Part shown: piece after piece, positions 60,460-64,000 of the stretch
Numbering within the stretch: the stretch's first letter is position 1
How the letters are laid out: each line of letters begins with the position of its first letter
Assembly: GCF_000720485.1 (NCBI RefSeq)
Contig: NZ_JOAX01000038.1
Span: 32,971-96,970, forward strand
Length of the DNA: 64,000 nt
Source: Streptomyces ochraceiscleroticus
Lineage (GTDB): Bacteria > Actinomycetota > Actinomycetes > Streptomycetales > Streptomycetaceae
Direction of reading: 5' to 3'
Position numbers and translations under genes: made by a program
Notes under the pieces: generated by a model
Seen by the model: the letters and a program-made list of their open reading frames with translations, nothing else
Database searches by the model: none
What the model was told of the DNA's origin: nothing

Positions 60460-60646
60460 GTGGCGCGCTCCGGTACCGCCTCAGAACGCCGAGCCTGGTG
60501 GAAAGTTACGCCGCTTCACCCCTTTTGGTGGCGCGATGGACAACCGTCCGTCGCGCCACCGGTGCTTCTGCGTAGCGTCGTGTTGCAGGCGGTGACGATC
60601 CGGCCACCGCCCGGAAGGACGCCGATCCGAGGACGGGGGTGCACTC

Positions 60647-62407
60647 GTGCGCATTGGACTGCTCACCGAGGGTGGCTATCCGTACGCGTCCGGTGAAACG
60701 CATGCCTGGTGCGACCGCCTCGTGCGCGGGCTCACCGGCCATGACTTCGAGGTGTACGAGCTCAGCGGCGGCTCCGGGGCGTACGCGCCGGGCCGGGACG
60801 CCGCGCGGCCCCGGAGCGGCCGGCGCGGTGCCCGGCGCGGCCGGGCGGCCGTGGGCCGCCGCGAACGGCAGCGCTTCGCCGGGCACTTCGCCGATCTCGC
60901 GGCGGCGTTCTGCGGCCCGCCGGGGGAGGCCGGGCACGAGGCGGACCGTTTCGCCGCCGGCCTGTACGGCCTCGCCGACCTGGCCCGCGGCACCGGCGCG
61001 CTGCCCGAGCTGCTCCGCTCCGAAACGGCCGTCCGCGTCCTCGAGGCCGCCTGCCGTGCCCCCGGTGCTCTGCCGGCCGCGCGCGCGGCCCAGGTCACCG
61101 ACCTGCTGGCCGTCACCGAGGCGCTCGACGGCGCCCTGCGCCCGCTGTCGCTGGACTGGTACGGCGACGGCGCCGGCGGTCCGTACGGGGACGGGCGCGG
61201 CGCGCTGCCCGGGGATGCCGAGGGGCAGGGGCTCGGCGGGGTCGATCTCTGCCATGTGACGTGCGGTGGCCCGGCGGCCCTCGCCGGACTGCTGGCCAAA
61301 CGCTTCTGCGGCACTCCGCTCCTGGTCACGGAGTACGGCGTACGGCTGCGCGAGCACCATCTCGCGCGCGCCACGGCAGCGCTCAGCTCCCCCGTGCACG
61401 CGCTGCTGGCCGCCTTCGAGGGCGCGCTGGCCACCGAGACGTACCGCACGGCCGACCTGATCACCCCCGGCAACACCCGCATCCGCCGCTGGCAGGAGCG
61501 GTGCGGCGCGCCCCGCGACCGCCTCCGGACGGTCTATCCGGGCATGGACGCCGGCCCGTTCGCCCGCGTCCCGGACGCCGCGGCCGACGACTCCAAGACC
61601 CTGGTGTGGGTCGGCACGGTCGAGCCCGACAAGGACCTCATCGGGCTGCTGCACGCCTTCGCGCAGGTCCGCGCGGCCGAGCCGGACGCGACGCTGCGGA
61701 TCATCGGCGCGCCCGGCGCCGGCCCGGAGGCGCCCGCCTATCTGGCGCACTGCCGCGCGCTGGCCGCGCAGCTCTTCCCGGACGAGGCCGCCGACGCGAT
61801 CACGGTCGGCGAGAACCCGGTCTCGTTCGAGACGATCGGCGACCCCGGGGTGGCGCGGCCGACCGACGCGTACGAAGCGGGCGCGGTGCTGGTGCTCTCC
61901 AGCGTCGTCGGCGGGTTCCCGAGGACGCTGGTGGAGGCGATGTTCTGCGGCCGGGCCACGGTGTCCACGGACGTGGGCGCCGTCTGCGAGGTCATCGGCG
62001 GCACGGGCCTGGTCGTACCGCCGCGCAACCCACGGGCGCTGGCCGACGCGTGCACCGCCCTGCTGGGCGACCCGGAGCGGCGGGCCCGGCTGGGCGCCGC
62101 GGCCCGGGCCCGGGCACTCGAACTGTTCACCGTCGAGCAGAACATCGCGGCATTTCGTGGCATCTACCTGGAGCTGATGTCCCGCGCCCCGGTCCGGCAC
62201 GCGGAGCGGGACGTGGACGGCGCGCCGCGCCCCTTCGCGCGCCCCGCCGAGTCGCGTCTGCCGGGCTCATGGGCCGCCACCGGCCCGTCCTCCGCCCCGA
62301 AGGACCGCGGCCACACCCCCAGTTGGGCCCGGCCGCCCGCCGTACCGCACGACGCCGGGGCGCGGGTGCCGGCCGGCGCGGCCCGGACGAGAGGAGGCGA
62401 CGCATGA
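60647..62407 (+). CDS. Glycosyltransferase (GT4-type with DUF3492 N-terminus)
   Basis: A 586-residue enzyme from GTG 60647. The N-terminal half starts MRIGLLTEGGYPYASGETHAWCDRLVRGLTGHDF, typical of DUF3492. The C-terminal GT4 (GT-B) domain has the nucleotide-sugar region LVWVGTVEPDKDLIGLLHAF, LRIIGAPG, and the EX7E-type motif in SSVVGGFPRTLVEAMFCGRATVSTD. It is likely a cytoplasmic enzyme adding sugars to an envelope polymer, as in PelF-type proteins. The last ~70 residues are Pro/Ala-rich. It overlaps the next gene by ATGA. Confidence 0.9.
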   Translation: MRIGLLTEGGYPYASGETHAWCDRLVRGLTGHDFEVYELSGGSGAYAPGRDAARPRSGRRGARRGRAAVGRRERQRFAGHFADLAAAFCGPPGEAGHEADRFAAGLYGLADLARGTGALPELLRSETAVRVLEAACRAPGALPAARAAQVTDLLAVTEALDGALRPLSLDWYGDGAGGPYGDGRGALPGDAEGQGLGGVDLCHVTCGGPAALAGLLAKRFCGTPLLVTEYGVRLREHHLARATAALSSPVHALLAAFEGALATETYRTADLITPGNTRIRRWQERCGAPRDRLRTVYPGMDAGPFARVPDAAADDSKTLVWVGTVEPDKDLIGLLHAFAQVRAAEPDATLRIIGAPGAGPEAPAYLAHCRALAAQLFPDEAADAITVGENPVSFETIGDPGVARPTDAYEAGAVLVLSSVVGGFPRTLVEAMFCGRATVSTDVGAVCEVIGGTGLVVPPRNPRALADACTALLGDPERRARLGAAARARALELFTVEQNIAAFRGIYLELMSRAPVRHAERDVDGAPRPFARPAESRLPGSWAATGPSSAPKDRGHTPSWARPPAVPHDAGARVPAGAARTRGGDA

Positions 62408-63972
62408 CCGCTTACCGGACGCGGGCCGCCCAGCGGCCCGACACACCAGTGACCCCGCAGAGCCCGGGCGCCTGGGACCCCCGTTCCAGCGCGCTGCTCG
62501 GGGGAGGCCCTGGGGGTACTGACGCCCCTGGAAGCGCTGCACGCCCCGGAGACCCCGGAGGTACCGGACCGGCGCCCGACGACGCCAGGGCGCCCGTCCC
62601 CGGAGGAGCAGCCGCTCCCGGAGCGGCCCCGGCCTCCGGAGCGGCGCCCGCCCGGAAGGGCCCGCCCCGGCGTGGCCCCGCCGACCCCGTGCGCGAGCTG
62701 ATGCACCGCCACCGTGAGCTGTGCGAACGGGCCGTCGACCCGCTGGAGATCGCCGCGGGGCTGGAGGCGCACGGCGTGACCGACCGTACGGCCGCCCGGT
62801 TCCGGCACCGTGACGTCTTCTCGCTCGCCGAGGAGCTCTACGCCCGCGTGCCACGCGCCGAGGCGCCAGCGGCCGCGCCTCGCCCCGCCGACCCGGCACC
62901 GCTGCCGTCCGGCCCGGTCCGCGCGGCGCTGCACGTGCTGCCCGGCGCGCTGGCCGCCACGACGGTCACCGCCGTCACCGCGGTCCAGGGCCCGGCGCCA
63001 TCCTTCCTCCGCCCCGCCCTGGCCTTCGTAGGCGCGGTGTTCGTGGTCCTGGCGCTGCGGCTGTGCCTACGGAGCGGGCCGCTGCGCACGGGGCGCGGCG
63101 TCGGCCGTGCGGCCGCCCTGTGGACCTGCTGGCTCGCCGGGTACGCCCTGTTCGCCGACCGGCTGCTCGGGGCGCTGCGGGCCGACGGCCCCGAGGCGTC
63201 CCTCGCCCGCCTGTCGGCCGCCCTCCCGTCGCTGTCCGGCGCCTTCTCGCCGGTCACCGGGCCGGCGTCCGCGGCCGCCCACGCGCCGTTCCCGTCCGGC
63301 CCGCTGCCGGCCGCCGCCGCGATCGCCGTCGCGCTGTGCTGTGCGGTCGCGCCCGCCGCCTGGTGTGCGCGGTGGTTCGCGGTACGGGGGCGGCGGCGGC
63401 TCGCGGCCAGCCGCGGCCTCGGGGAGTTCGCCGCCGGAATGCGGCCCCTTCTGGCGGGCGCGGCGCTGCTCTTCGTGGCCGCGACCGTCGCACTGCTGGC
63501 CGTCGCGGGAGTCCTGGCGGGCCGGCTCGGCACCGGTAGTGCGGCGGCGCTCCCGCCGCTCCGCGCGCTGACCCCGTTCGCCGCCGCGCTGACCCTCGCC
63601 GTGCTGCTCTTCCTGGCCCGCCTCCTGGCCGTCCACGGCTTCCCAGCGGCGGCGGGCCGTGGCCTGGCCGTGGCGGTGGCGCTGGAGGCCGTCGCCCTGG
63701 CCACGCTGCCCGCGGGGCGGCTGCCGGGCGCCGCCGCGGTGGCCCGCCCCGTGGAGGCGGCGGCCGGCCTGCTCGGCCCCGCCGTCGTACCGGCCGTCGC
63801 CTGCGCGGCCGCCGCGCTCGGCCTGTTCGTCTACGGGCTGCGGGCATTGACCGGCGCGGCGGCGCATTCCCCGGCGCCCGGCACCGCCGCGCTCCGGTCC
63901 GGCACCACCACGCTCCGGCCCGGCGTCGCCGACACCCCGCCGCCCGGTCCGCCGGCGGCGGCCACTCCGTAA
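62404..63972 (+). CDS. Multi-pass membrane protein paired with the glycosyltransferase
   Basis: A 522-residue protein whose ATG overlaps the glycosyltransferase stop. Residues 1-90 are a disordered Pro/Ala/Gly region; then a soluble helical segment (PVRELMHRHRELCERAVDPLEIAAGLEAHGVTDRTAARFRHRDVF); then about ten hydrophobic segments to about residue 490. No polymerase or flippase motif is recognised. By analogy with PelF/PelG-type pairs it may be the transport or polymerisation partner of the glycosyltransferase (inference). It ends 28 bases before the window edge. Confidence 0.8.
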   Translation: MTAYRTRAAQRPDTPVTPQSPGAWDPRSSALLGGGPGGTDAPGSAARPGDPGGTGPAPDDARAPVPGGAAAPGAAPASGAAPARKGPPRRGPADPVRELMHRHRELCERAVDPLEIAAGLEAHGVTDRTAARFRHRDVFSLAEELYARVPRAEAPAAAPRPADPAPLPSGPVRAALHVLPGALAATTVTAVTAVQGPAPSFLRPALAFVGAVFVVLALRLCLRSGPLRTGRGVGRAAALWTCWLAGYALFADRLLGALRADGPEASLARLSAALPSLSGAFSPVTGPASAAAHAPFPSGPLPAAAAIAVALCCAVAPAAWCARWFAVRGRRRLAASRGLGEFAAGMRPLLAGAALLFVAATVALLAVAGVLAGRLGTGSAAALPPLRALTPFAAALTLAVLLFLARLLAVHGFPAAAGRGLAVAVALEAVALATLPAGRLPGAAAVARPVEAAAGLLGPAVVPAVACAAAALGLFVYGLRALTGAAAHSPAPGTAALRSGTTTLRPGVADTPPPGPPAAATP

Positions 63973-64000
63973 CGAGCCGCGCGGCCCCCCACCCGTCACC

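Overview
The window is chromosomal DNA of a Streptomyces or close relative. Evidence: about 70% G+C with G/C-rich third codon positions, GTG and TTG starts, and an intact BldK-type peptide transporter, mycothiol deacetylase MshB, DUF3117 and DUF3107 proteins, and a TatB/HtrA/ECF-sigma cluster. It reads as core chromosome. I found no tRNA, rRNA, transposase, integrase, prophage, CRISPR array or replication origin.

Layout. 1-1.9 kb: the N-terminal part of an unknown large protein, cut by the window edge, diverging from a zinc-ribbon-like protein. 2.0-13.9 kb: two complete five-gene oligopeptide ABC transporter operons that converge on a 20-bp palindrome; the minus-strand one has the bldKA-E gene order. 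14.3-18.4 kb: S9 peptidase, small membrane protein, mshB and a partner membrane protein. 18.5-25.5 kb: a membrane-anchored peptidoglycan-binding-type protein, a PP2C-type phosphatase, a transglutaminase/SirB1-like protein, a GNAT acetyltransferase, ferredoxin fdxA and dapC. 25.6-33 kb: two exported proteins, dapE, a LOG-family protein, a FolP2-like protein, a DivIVA-domain protein, tag, an enoyl-CoA hydratase and DUF3117. 33.1-38.3 kb: an envelope-stress module of O-methyltransferase, ECF sigma factor, zinc anti-sigma factor, HtrA protease and TatB. 39-45.2 kb: Mrp ATPase, DUF1003 protein, MgtE-N/CBS protein, a lipoprotein and CorA, which suggests a metal/Mg2+ theme. 45.6-51.7 kb: housekeeping and hypothetical genes (SUFU domain, PHP phosphatase, MarC, NYN, SRPBCC, hydrolase). 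51.9-60.5 kb: DEAD-box helicase, ferritin-like protein, DUF3107, TetR, hydrolase and a DUF3152 metalloprotease. 60.6-64 kb: a glycosyltransferase overlapping a multi-pass membrane protein.

From memory of mycobacterial genomes, the stretch mshB to corA follows the order of M. tuberculosis roughly Rv1170-Rv1239. The helicase/ferritin-like/DUF3107/TetR/DUF3152 group follows roughly Rv3207c-Rv3211. This supports several otherwise weak assignments (FolP2-like, DivIVA-domain, DUF3117).

Regulation visible in the sequence: many perfect inverted-repeat terminators between convergent genes; several -10 hexamers six to eight bases before an ATG, implying leaderless mRNAs; an ECF-type promoter in front of the sigma gene; and a 22-codon leader ORF upstream of corA. 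The most unusual points are that leader ORF, a helicase with no canonical start codon and five Lys/Arg-rich C-terminal repeats, and a metzincin-like zinc motif in the DUF3152 protein.
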